The notes under the pieces: generated by a model
What the model saw: the letters and a program-made list of their open reading frames with translations, nothing else
Told to the model about the DNA's origin: nothing
Databases searched by the model: none
In this document: positions 45,809 to 54,242 of the stretch, one piece after another
How the letters are laid out: each line of letters opens with the position of its first letter
Numbering within the stretch: position 1 is the stretch's first letter
Translations under genes and position numbers: made by a program
Origin: Microcyclospora pomicola
Lineage: Eukaryota > Ascomycota > Dothideomycetes > Capnodiales
Direction: 5' to 3'
DNA: 64,000 bases
Assembly: GCA_002786065.1 (NCBI GenBank)
Contig: NHNY01000001.1
Location: forward strand, 558,001-622,000

Positions 45809-46169
45809 GTTATGAATGGACAATGAGACCCTGACATTGTGATGTGGTTATATAGCGCCCATGTAGCAGATGAACGATTTCCTTGTCTTATGAGTCGCAC
45901 TGTCTATTTGGTTCTAAGATATTGAGTTTGTGTTGGTACTTGAAGTGTATGTCGTGGCATCGATTGCGAATGATTCATTTGCGTTCCGACATGCAAAGCT
46001 CATATCTGCAGTAAGGTAGAATGGAGGACAAGATGTCCGGATCACGTGACTAGATATTTAGACTCGGACTTCACGCTTCATGCCCGTGTGGTCAGTGATC
46101 GTATCGAAAGCTACGAGTCCTGCACATGCCTTTCCATTGAGGTGCGCCGTGCATCAATTATATCATACC
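45809..46169. other. intergenic spacer
   Basis: PYC1 3' flank and DAP3 promoter. An in-frame ATG at 46080 would extend DAP3 by 30 residues. No repeat was seen. Confidence 0.5.
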
Positions 46170-47840
46170 ATGGCTTCCTCTGGTTCCTCGTATAAATGCG
46201 TACGATGCTTCTCGCTCCCACTTCGTTCAGTGGAAGCTCGTATCGCCGCGCCGCGCTCTACTTTTTCGACCACGGCGTTTCTGGCCAAGGAACCAGCGAA
46301 GAAGTCGGGCAGTGCTGCGAAGTCAACCAAGAAGATGGGCAAGACCTTGACTATCAAAAAGAAGAAGATTACCGCGACTACCAGGCCACCAGCTGTAGGA
46401 GAGCGGAAGGCTTTGCGCAAACGTATCGTGCTTAGCAACACCAATGCCTTAGAAGTGCCGGGCATGCAGAACTTTTCTCCCGCGACGATTGCCGACATCC
46501 AAGAGTTCCAAGGGAAAATGATGGGTCTGGGTGATGCGGCTGTGGATATGTTAAGAGCTGTGGAGGCATTCAAACCAACGCAAGGTTGGAATCTGTTCAG
46601 ACGGCCAGCCACCCTGGTGCGAAAGGAGACCCTAGAGCTTGCGCACATCATGCAAGAAGCACAACAAAACAAGACTGGAGCTGGGAGGGTGATCACAGGA
46701 GAGCGAGGAAGCGGCAAGAGCGTGTTGGTGATGCAGGGAATGGCCATGGCCCAAGCCCAGGGTTGGATTGTCGTGCACATACCTGATGCCCGAGAAGTGA
46801 CGAACGCTACAAGCTCGTATGAGCCTGTGGAGACTGCTGAAGGCACGCTCTGGGTCCAGCCGCATTATACCGCTCGCCTGCTTTCCAATATTCTGAACGC
46901 CAACAAGGACATCCTCTCTAAATTGCAAATCAGGAAGCAGCACAAATTGCCTGTACCCGTCCAGTCAAACATCAGTTTGTCTCGGTTCATCGAGCTTGGT
47001 GCCAACGACCCTCAACTAGCTTATCCGATCTGGCAAGCTTTCTGGGAAGAGATTACATCACTATCGAACGTGGAAGGTGAGGGTCAGCGACGACCACCTG
47101 TATTCGTCGGCCTTGATGTACTCGAATATGGCATGCGGGCATCAGCGTACCTTGATGCTGACATGCAGCTCATCCATGCTCACGACCTGACGCTTCTACG
47201 CGACTTTAACAATCTCCTGATAGGCAAGACCAAATTGCGCAACGGAGGCATGGTGATGGCTGCCGCGTCTGGTTCGAATCGTCCCTCAGCGCCTACATTC
47301 GAGCACTGCACAGCAGAGAATTTGACTCAGTCCTTCGCTGCTTGGTCCAAAGCACTTTCGGAGAAGATCTCGAAAGCGGACACGATCAACTCAAATGATC
47401 TCAACCTTTCCGAAATGAGCGAGCTACACGTCAGTCATCCCGCGTACAGTATATACGCCACATTCCTCTACGATCTCAAGACACTGGAAGCCGAAAGCGC
47501 TGGTGAGTCTTCAGAAAACTCTGTGACTTTCTCTGGGCAGTCCAAGGCGCGTCTGCACGAGATTGCAGCCGAGCTCGCATCAACTGCTCAGACTCTCATT
47601 CCGAAGTGGGACCCCTACGTCGAGATCGATGAGCGTGTACAATCCGTGATGCAAAACGTTGAGACTCAACGACTGTACGGCCTCACCAAGCAGGAAGCAA
47701 GAGGTGTGATCGAGTATTATGCGCAAAGCGGCATGCTCAGGAGCACAGTCACCGACGGCCTGGTGAACGAGAAGTGGAGCCTGGCGGGCAAGGGGATAAT
47801 AGGCGAGTTGGAGAAGGGCAGTGTAACTTTACGATTTTGA
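46170..47840 (+). CDS. RSM23: mitochondrial ribosomal protein mS29 (DAP3/Rsm23)
   Basis: GTP-binding protein of the small mitoribosomal subunit, known as DAP3 in animals and Rsm23 in yeast. The single exon from ATG 46170 gives 556 residues. The N-terminus has an Arg/Ser-rich presequence with RSTFSTTAFLAKEP near the likely cleavage site, then a Lys-rich stretch (TIKKKKI). The P-loop is TGERGSGKSVLVMQGMAMAQ (~residue 177), followed by GWIVVHIPDAREVTN, conserved in DAP3. PVFVGLDVLEYGMRASAY and GMVMAAASGSNRPSAPTFEH belong to the later nucleotide-binding fold. The start at 46170 is chosen for its clean mitochondrial signal; the longer form from 46080 is possible. Confidence 0.93.
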   Translation: MASSGSSYKCVRCFSLPLRSVEARIAAPRSTFSTTAFLAKEPAKKSGSAAKSTKKMGKTLTIKKKKITATTRPPAVGERKALRKRIVLSNTNALEVPGMQNFSPATIADIQEFQGKMMGLGDAAVDMLRAVEAFKPTQGWNLFRRPATLVRKETLELAHIMQEAQQNKTGAGRVITGERGSGKSVLVMQGMAMAQAQGWIVVHIPDAREVTNATSSYEPVETAEGTLWVQPHYTARLLSNILNANKDILSKLQIRKQHKLPVPVQSNISLSRFIELGANDPQLAYPIWQAFWEEITSLSNVEGEGQRRPPVFVGLDVLEYGMRASAYLDADMQLIHAHDLTLLRDFNNLLIGKTKLRNGGMVMAAASGSNRPSAPTFEHCTAENLTQSFAAWSKALSEKISKADTINSNDLNLSEMSELHVSHPAYSIYATFLYDLKTLEAESAGESSENSVTFSGQSKARLHEIAAELASTAQTLIPKWDPYVEIDERVQSVMQNVETQRLYGLTKQEARGVIEYYAQSGMLRSTVTDGLVNEKWSLAGKGIIGELEKGSVTLRF

Positions 47841-48088
47841 AGTAGATGTAGATCTTGTGATGATATATTTGTACCTATATCCTGACAAGCGGTGGATTTT
47901 GACCGCATCCTAGCAGGTTTTGAATTCCATGATCCATGTTCATCCGTTACTGCTCCCAATCCCCGAATGTACAGACCAGAAAAGAACAGCGTTGGCTTGT
48001 AGTGTAATCATTCAAAGCAGACGGGAAATCTCATGCGCCTCTGTAGGCCAAAAGGAATCTCAACCAGCAGAAGAACACCCAACCATCC

Positions 48089-50806
48089 TCAGCCAAGCAT
48101 GCCATGCTCCTTCAAAAATCCCTGCACTTCCTTATTCACGCCCGAGTCCATCTGCCTCGCCAAGCGAAGCACCTTCAAGCCCTCGAGATTCCGCGCTCGC
48201 GAAAGCGCAACATACACCATCTCCTTCTCAAAGCTGCTGTACAGATCGACGATGACGCGATTGAGCGTCATGCCCTGACTCTTGTGGACAGTGATGGCCC
48301 AGGCGGCCAGCAACGGGATCTGCGTGCGGCCGAGCAGGCTGTACGGCTTCTCGCTGCCGAGCTCGCCGAGTTGGCATTCGGCGTAGATGGGGCGGACGAC
48401 GCCGTTGTGGAACTGGACGATCGGCCACTGCAGGACGGCGGTGCGGGCGATAAACTCGCGCACTTGCATTTCCTTGATGACGGCGTACTCGCCGCCGTCG
48501 CTTGGGGCGAATGACCGCTCGTGACCCCGGCGTTTGCTGCTGGGCGGGGATGAGGGAGGCTTGGGTTCGAAGACGTTCTTGTCGTCGTGCTTCTCGAAGC
48601 CGATGATCTTACCCTGGCTGCCGTTCACGAGCCCGCTTGTAAAGTCGAGGTTGGTGATGAGAATCACTAACATTCCCTCCTTGAGTAAGATTTGCTCTTC
48701 CAAACGATGGTCTTTGAGAGCCATCAATGGACCATCAGGGCGGTGGGGATATTTAAGCGGACTGTATTTCTGGTTGATGGCCGGTTCTTCCTTGTTGCGC
48801 CATGCGAAGTAATCGACACACTCGAACTTCCGTTCGATGCTCTTCAGGCCTCGATAGTTCTTGAGATTCTCGCTGTCTACTTCGGCTCTTCTGGGAAGCA
48901 ATTTCACGGCACCTTCTGGATCGGCTTTGGGAGTGAGCAACAACTGTTGGTCGGCAGATGTCAACGGGTGGCCAAAGCGACATTTCTGGAGGATGTCGAT
49001 GAATCGCTTGTCTGACTGACGGTGGATGTGTCTGAGCTCGAAGTACTTGAACTTGCATGCAGCCCAGGTGTCGCTACAGAAAGCCCATTTCTGCTCATCC
49101 TCATATTGCTTCCTACAGCGGATGCAGGTGAGCGTTCGCCCGTCTTTCAGCTCATAGCCTGGAAGCTCTGCTCCGCCGCAATACAGACAGAACCGGAAGG
49201 GTTTGACAGGCGGTAGTTGGCAGAAGTCGCCCGTGACCACGATCTGCACTCCTCCAAAAGGTGCATTGGCTGAGTGGACAGATTTCTTCTTTTCCTTGGG
49301 ATTCTCAGGTGTCCATCCCTGTCGAATCTCGCGCATGATCGTGTCTAGGCGCACTAAAACATCCCTTTCTACCATGGAGATCTCATCGATGACAAGTACA
49401 TCTGTTTGACAGAGTCGTTTGCGGACGTTCTTGCCATGCGATTTCTTGACTAGAGAGTGTAGTCCCTCTTTGAAAGCATCGACATGCCAGCCAGCATAGG
49501 CGTGAATCGTCATACCACCCACGTTCAGCGCCGCGATACCAGAGGGTGCGATGATGTCGACATGCTTGCCTTGTTGCTTGAGTAACTTGACGAATGCCTT
49601 GAGCACGGTACTTTTACCCACTCCAGCTGAACCGGTATAGAAGACGTTGTTCCCGCTAGCTATGGCGCGCACAACTCGTTCTTGCTCCTCATGCAGTGGC
49701 GGTTCAGGGTCACCAGATATGGGAGTATACTCAGGTATGTTGGTAGGAGCTGTTGCTACGGGACACACCATCGTCGGTGGGTGGTTGGCTGCTGAATTCT
49801 GCCAAGGTGCAGCGTTGTTGTTGACAACAGATAATGCCTTGGGTCGGCATTTGTAGCAGCGCCATCCGGTCGTATCCTTGCGCTTGGTGAGCCCAACACA
49901 AGCCTTATGGAAGTACTGGGGCACACAGGCCTCACCAGCACAACGGATAGTGTCAGTTCCAACTGCAGCCTGTTTACCACAAGAACATTGCCTTAGTGGA
50001 TCCAGATGCAAAGCGGTAGATGTTCTGGCTGAGTTGACAAGTGTCGAAAGATCATGCAGCTTGAGATCGTACCGCTGTGCTGTGCTTCCATGCCTGGCCC
50101 CAATGTCTTGTCGGAGGAAAACGGGTACGTCTTGATGTTGTGGTACCGACGGCCGCTGGCCATAGCTTGGCAGGAAGTGTTGCTCATGATCAACAGCACC
50201 GAACGGCATCCTGCTTCTGGGGTCCTCCTGAGAGACTGGGCCAACAACCTGGGGATATGGCACGTGTGCGACTGGCTCAAGCTGAGAGTACATGTATAAC
50301 GGGGCATGGTTGTTGACTGGGCCCCAGGTGTTGAGTGTATCTCCCTGCACGGGATCAATTGGTACGGCCAGTGGCGGTCGTTCCGGGGGCTTGTCATCGG
50401 CAGTTAGGTCGATAACCATTGGAGGCGCCTTGTACGACGGAGCTGGCAGATGGCCAGGTGAGTAAGACTGCAATGTCCCTGGCCGCTGTTGCGTCTGTGT
50501 CGCATACTGCTGTACGTATGCTGGCTGCACAGGGGGAAAGGCGTTGCTCCGGGTACCATTGCTGTAGTGGTGATGCTCCTGGGGCCTCACAGCAGTCAAA
50601 GCCTCCGAGGCCAGTGCTCTTCTTTTGGATCGCTTCTGGTCTGCTACACTCGGGTTTTGAGGCTGTTTTCGTTTCTGGCTTCTTTCTATCTTGGCCACTG
50701 CTGATTTGGTGAACTGACGCTGCCTCCTCCGGTACTCGTAGGTATCTTCCAAACGCTCGACTGATGGATCATAGGCTGCAAAGTCGTGGACATAGTCGTT
50801 ATCCAT
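48089..50806 (-). CDS. PIF1-family helicase fused to a PHD finger
   Basis: Predicted nuclear 5'-3' DNA helicase of the PIF1 family (905 residues, single exon). Residues ~1-260 are disordered and basic (SQKRKQP, KRSKRR) with VIDLT in an acidic setting (~residue 130), a likely SUMO-interacting motif. Residues ~265-320 form a PHD finger: CSCG, CAGEAC, YFHKACVGL and WRCYKC give the C4HC3 pattern. The helicase has Walker A GSAGVGKST (~390), PSGIAALNVGG, Walker B VLVIDEISMVERD (~470), GDFCQLPPV, HIHRQSD, and late AWAITVHKSQGMTLNRVIVD and YVALSRARNLEGL. Between motif III and the next motif sits a CLYC...CIRC zinc-ribbon-like insertion (~538-565). Both cysteine modules suggest reading of chromatin or protein partners. 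It is flanked by conserved genes with no repeat ends, so a Helitron origin is unlikely. It shares a promoter region with the PrpF-like gene. Confidence 0.9.
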   Translation of the reverse strand: MDNDYVHDFAAYDPSVERLEDTYEYRRRQRQFTKSAVAKIERSQKRKQPQNPSVADQKRSKRRALASEALTAVRPQEHHHYSNGTRSNAFPPVQPAYVQQYATQTQQRPGTLQSYSPGHLPAPSYKAPPMVIDLTADDKPPERPPLAVPIDPVQGDTLNTWGPVNNHAPLYMYSQLEPVAHVPYPQVVGPVSQEDPRSRMPFGAVDHEQHFLPSYGQRPSVPQHQDVPVFLRQDIGARHGSTAQRYDLKLHDLSTLVNSARTSTALHLDPLRQCSCGKQAAVGTDTIRCAGEACVPQYFHKACVGLTKRKDTTGWRCYKCRPKALSVVNNNAAPWQNSAANHPPTMVCPVATAPTNIPEYTPISGDPEPPLHEEQERVVRAIASGNNVFYTGSAGVGKSTVLKAFVKLLKQQGKHVDIIAPSGIAALNVGGMTIHAYAGWHVDAFKEGLHSLVKKSHGKNVRKRLCQTDVLVIDEISMVERDVLVRLDTIMREIRQGWTPENPKEKKKSVHSANAPFGGVQIVVTGDFCQLPPVKPFRFCLYCGGAELPGYELKDGRTLTCIRCRKQYEDEQKWAFCSDTWAACKFKYFELRHIHRQSDKRFIDILQKCRFGHPLTSADQQLLLTPKADPEGAVKLLPRRAEVDSENLKNYRGLKSIERKFECVDYFAWRNKEEPAINQKYSPLKYPHRPDGPLMALKDHRLEEQILLKEGMLVILITNLDFTSGLVNGSQGKIIGFEKHDDKNVFEPKPPSSPPSSKRRGHERSFAPSDGGEYAVIKEMQVREFIARTAVLQWPIVQFHNGVVRPIYAECQLGELGSEKPYSLLGRTQIPLLAAWAITVHKSQGMTLNRVIVDLYSSFEKEMVYVALSRARNLEGLKVLRLARQMDSGVNKEVQGFLKEHGMLG

Positions 50807-51299
50807 ACTGTCTAGTAATAACCGAGTTGATCATATGTCGCATCAGTTGTCTCCAGCCATTCCGGCATCAGCTCTGTGGGTACCTTAATTCGATTGGGGA
50901 GACGCGCTTGGGACGACGCGCCGCGAATTTAGAGTTTAGAGCTAGAGCTAGAGTACTTCAGCATTCCTATCTGAGGTGGGTATCAAAGTCATGTACCTGA
51001 ACCACTTGTATGCGATGTCCGCAGTTCCGACTACAAATCGGCGACATTATATTGCCCTTTACTTTTGATATGTGGCTTGGATGTGAGTGTTTGCCATCAG
51101 ATTTAGGCGGGATCTAGTGACCCATGATCCGTCCGATTTCCGGTCTTGTCCCTATCAAATGCTGCTGTCCATGCCTACTTACTGTAGTAGTGCGGCGAAG
51201 GCGAGGTGGGCGAGTGCTAGCTCTCTGATCTCATGTTCACGGTGCGCAAGAACATTTACACACAGCACACGACGACCAGACCTGTCAAAACCCACCATC
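50807..51299. promoter_or_regulatory. divergent promoter, PHD-PIF1 / PrpF-like
   Basis: Heads-out spacer. A short TTTAGAG/CTAGAG-type repeat lies at about 50930-50955. From 51159 or 51171 it may code for an N-terminal extension of the PrpF-like protein. Confidence 0.45.
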
Positions 51300-52418
51300 A
51301 TGAAGGGAGGTAGCTTCAGCGCCACATTCGTCCGAGGAGGCACTTCTAATGGCCTGGTCATACTTCGATCTGAGCTTCCTGCCGAGATAGAGAAGTGGCA
51401 ACCGATCCTGGCTTCTGCGATGGGGTCTCCCGATGGGTATGGCAGACAGCTGAACGGAATGGGTTCGGGCATCTCTTCCACGAGCAAAGTCTGTGTGATC
51501 GAGCCGTCAAAACGTCCCGATGCCGATATAGATTTCACCTTTGTGCAGGTTGGTGTCAAAGATGGACTCTTAGACCTCGCAGGGAACTGTGGCAACATGT
51601 CGTCGATCGTTGGGCCCGTGGCGCTGAACGAGGGACTGGTGCATCATGGTGACAATGCGAATGCTGCGAGTAAAGACCTGCGGAGGACTGTGCGGGTCTT
51701 CAACACCAACACCTCGAAGATCATTCATGCTGCGTTTGCGGTGGATGAGCGTGGCGCCTTTGATCCATTTGGAGATTATGCTATCGACGGTGTTCCTGGT
51801 CAAGGCTCGCGAATCACGCTATCATTCCTGGACCCGGAAGGTGCAAAGACGGGCAAAGCACTACCTACAGGGAATGCTGTTGATTTGCTGCCGATACCGG
51901 ACGGAGAAGGTGGCCCCATCGAAGCAAGTCTTGTAGATATTGCCAACCCTGGAGTATTCGTGAGAGCTAGAGATCTCGGGATCGATGGAGCAATCCTCCC
52001 AGACGCACTCCAAGCAGACACAGCATTAATGTCACGCCTTGAGACGATCAGACGTAAAGGTGCTGAGCTCATGGGCATGGATCCTGCCACTCAGACCGTC
52101 CCCAAGATCTTGATCTTGTCTCAGCCTGTGCCTGATGCTGGTTACGACATCCAATGTCGTGCTTTGTCCATGCAGCAGGCTCACAAAGCTATCCCTGGTA
52201 CCCTTGCTTTGAACCTGGGCTCAGCATGTGGTCTCGCAGGGACGATCCCGAGCCAGCTGGTGGCGTCCAGTGCGAAGAAAGAGTCCGTCGTCATTGGCCA
52301 TCCAGGAGGCAAGATTGAGGTCGGATGCGTTCTCCGAGATGGCAGGGTGGAAAGCGCGCTGCTGCATCGGACAGCGAGGATAATGATGAGAGGCGAGGTG
52401 TATTACAGTCTCCAATGA
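51300..52418 (+). CDS. PrpF-family protein (aconitate/3-methylitaconate isomerase-like)
   Basis: Member of the PrpF/DUF453 family, whose bacterial members isomerise aconitate-type acids in the methylcitrate pathway. The fungal role is not established; a link to propionate or aconitate metabolism is inference. From ATG 51300 it has 372 residues, near normal. The two-fold diaminopimelate-epimerase-like fold shows MKGGSFSATFVRGGTSNGLV at the start, a DLAGNCGNMSSIVGPVAL segment with the catalytic Cys, LPTGNAVDLLP, VDIANPGVFVRARDLG, and GHPGGKIEVG near the end. In-frame ATGs at 51159 and 51171 would add 43-47 residues rich in Ala, Ser and Arg (SSLISCSRCARTFTHSTRRP), which could be a mitochondrial presequence. 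Confidence 0.88.
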   Translation: MKGGSFSATFVRGGTSNGLVILRSELPAEIEKWQPILASAMGSPDGYGRQLNGMGSGISSTSKVCVIEPSKRPDADIDFTFVQVGVKDGLLDLAGNCGNMSSIVGPVALNEGLVHHGDNANAASKDLRRTVRVFNTNTSKIIHAAFAVDERGAFDPFGDYAIDGVPGQGSRITLSFLDPEGAKTGKALPTGNAVDLLPIPDGEGGPIEASLVDIANPGVFVRARDLGIDGAILPDALQADTALMSRLETIRRKGAELMGMDPATQTVPKILILSQPVPDAGYDIQCRALSMQQAHKAIPGTLALNLGSACGLAGTIPSQLVASSAKKESVVIGHPGGKIEVGCVLRDGRVESALLHRTARIMMRGEVYYSLQ

Positions 52419-52502
52419 AAGCATGTCAAAGCCATCGTGTGTCGGTGCTTATCGCCCCGGAACTCCAGATGACATGCTCAACGTAGAGAGTCATAACCAT
52501 AC

Positions 52503-53159
52503 TCAACTCTCTCTCCCTCTCCGCCCACTTCTGACGCTCCTGGACCTCTCTCGCTTCCCCTCACCTCTGCCCCTCCTGCTCTGCCTTCCCTGCCACAGTA
52601 CACTCCTCCTCCACGCCCCGTCAATCCATATCTTAGCTTCTCCACCAGGTTCCTCCTCCTCCGCCTCCACCAACGCCAAATCCCCCGTCTTCCCCAACAC
52701 ACCCCTCGCCGCCTCCTCCAGCAACACGCCCATCGCCAACAACGCCGTCTCATCGAAACTCCGAAATGACGACACCTGCCTTCGTTTCCGCCCCGGCTTC
52801 TCAAACTCCCCGATCCCACCGTCCATCGCCGCGTAAAAGTCCGCCACGTACGCATGCACCGTCTTCAGCAGATCCGAGTCCGGCAGCGGCTGGTTTAGTG
52901 GCAAATCCCGCATGCCAGCGTGGTAGATGTCGGCTTCCTGGTAGCGGATCGGGGCGTGGGCGCGTCGGAAGAGGACTTCGTCGGCGGGCACCGCGCGGGT
53001 GGATGAGCTGGAGTGTTCGTCTCTTGATGCAGCGGTGGCGTGGCCGGAGAGCAAGCCTTCGTAGCCGACGCGACCGGCGACGGCATCGTAAACGGTTGCT
53101 TTCCGTCGCTTTCGGGGTGCAGATCTTCCTGCTGGGGGTTGGGGAGAGTCTGGTGCCAT
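52503..53159 (-). CDS. conserved small nuclear protein, function unknown
   Basis: I do not recognise a characterised family. The 218-residue frame begins MAPDSPQPPAGRSAPRKRRK, a likely nuclear localisation signal. Next come RVGYEGLLSGHAT, RYQEADIYHAGMRDLPLNQP, LPDSDLLKTVHAYVADFYAA and SFRSFDETALLAMGVLLEE. These blocks have the look of a conserved fungal protein with helical C-terminal half, and the codon pattern is GC-rich like that of neighbouring genes. The tail is acidic, then strongly basic (RRGRGEGKRERSRS). It converges with the PrpF-like gene over 84 bp. The resemblance of the LPDSDLLK block to RNA polymerase I factor Rrn9 is only a faint memory-based suggestion. Confidence 0.65.
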   Translation of the reverse strand: MAPDSPQPPAGRSAPRKRRKATVYDAVAGRVGYEGLLSGHATAASRDEHSSSSTRAVPADEVLFRRAHAPIRYQEADIYHAGMRDLPLNQPLPDSDLLKTVHAYVADFYAAMDGGIGEFEKPGRKRRQVSSFRSFDETALLAMGVLLEEAARGVLGKTGDLALVEAEEEEPGGEAKIWIDGAWRRSVLWQGRQSRRGRGEGKRERSRSVRSGRRGRES

Positions 53160-54242
53160 GGACCTTGTTGTATGGAGCTGGAGGTTGATGGTGGTCCTTG
53201 GAAGAACGCGTCCTCGCTTTATTTACTTGCTGAACGCACTGAAGTCACCACGAATGCTCCGAGGTTGATGTGCAGCGTCATAGGCTATGCTTTGGGGAGT
53301 TTCACTGTTCTAAGATGGCTTCTGCTAGGGTATGGTCGTGTTACTATGATGTTCTTTCGATACAGTATATGTTATACATCTAGAACGAGACCTGCACAAC
53401 GAACCCCAGCGATGAAACAGCAGATTACATCGAATACGAGTCGTTACTCGACATACGTGCGACATCATTTCTACAGGATTACCCGACCTAGGATCCCTTT
53501 GAAGGGACGACATGAACACTCGGAAAGGTCATGATATATGGTTCGAGACCAGAATTGGTACAGACCGCCAAGTCCAGGTGCTTCAGTTGATAGCTCTAGA
53601 GCGCTACGGCCAAGACAGTGTCTATTCCGTGACAAGAGCAGAATCTCACATGGCCTGATTTGACGGACTCTCAAGCATACTACTCCTAGGCATGCAGGGC
53701 TAGACAAGGTAGTGCAGATTGTGCCAGATCTTCGTCGCCAGGCGATATCTATACAGAAGACGTTGGCTCCTATAAAAGTTTTCCCTCGTGTGCCTCGGAA
53801 TCCAAAATGACGAGCAAAGTTTTGGAGCGCCGACTGCGCGCGTCATTTTTCGCGGCCATGGCAGCACCCCGCCATTCGCGCACGCAGATTTTTGCCGGCT
53901 TCGGCGTCGAGACAGGCAGGATGGGGATGATGCTGGCCGGATCGAGGTGCATACCGCATGCAAACATCCACCTACCCCAGACCCCAATTGTCGCTTTTTC
54001 TTCACCAGAGAATTGACTCACCTGACTGTCCTTCCGCCCTATATCATCGTCCTCACCCTTCATTCTCCTCTTCTCCCACCTCATTCCCATCCTCCTCCCT
54101 CTTCATTACCACCCACCACCCACCACCCATCCACGACAACCTCCCTCTTGACCGCCATAACAGCACACCACCACCACCACTACCACCACCACTACACCCA
54201 CCCTTCAGCTTCCCCTGATCAGGCTGCGGCCTCACCGCGAGC
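53160..54242. promoter_or_regulatory. intergenic region with lysine gene promoter
   Basis: The left part is without recognised content. The right part (54040-54240) is strongly pyrimidine-rich with CACC/ACCACC runs, resembling the leader of an abundantly expressed fungal gene. A TGACTCA element is listed separately. Confidence 0.55.
54014..54020 (+). promoter_or_regulatory. TGACTCA, candidate Cpc1/Gcn4 site
   Basis: An exact palindromic-core general amino acid control element lies 229 bp before the homocitrate synthase ATG. In fungi, lysine pathway genes are known targets of Gcn4/CPC1/CpcA. A single 7-mer can occur by chance. Confidence 0.55.

Noticed and set aside
47268-47285. GGTTCGAATC, like a tRNA T-arm
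   Set aside because: Inside the conserved mS29 coding frame.
48089-50806. PIF1-like helicase as part of a Helitron
   Set aside because: No Rep domain, no TC/CTRR ends or hairpin seen; it sits between conserved single-copy-type genes.
53535-53555. GGTTCGAGACC, like a tRNA B box
   Set aside because: No matching A box upstream and no cloverleaf stems on either strand.
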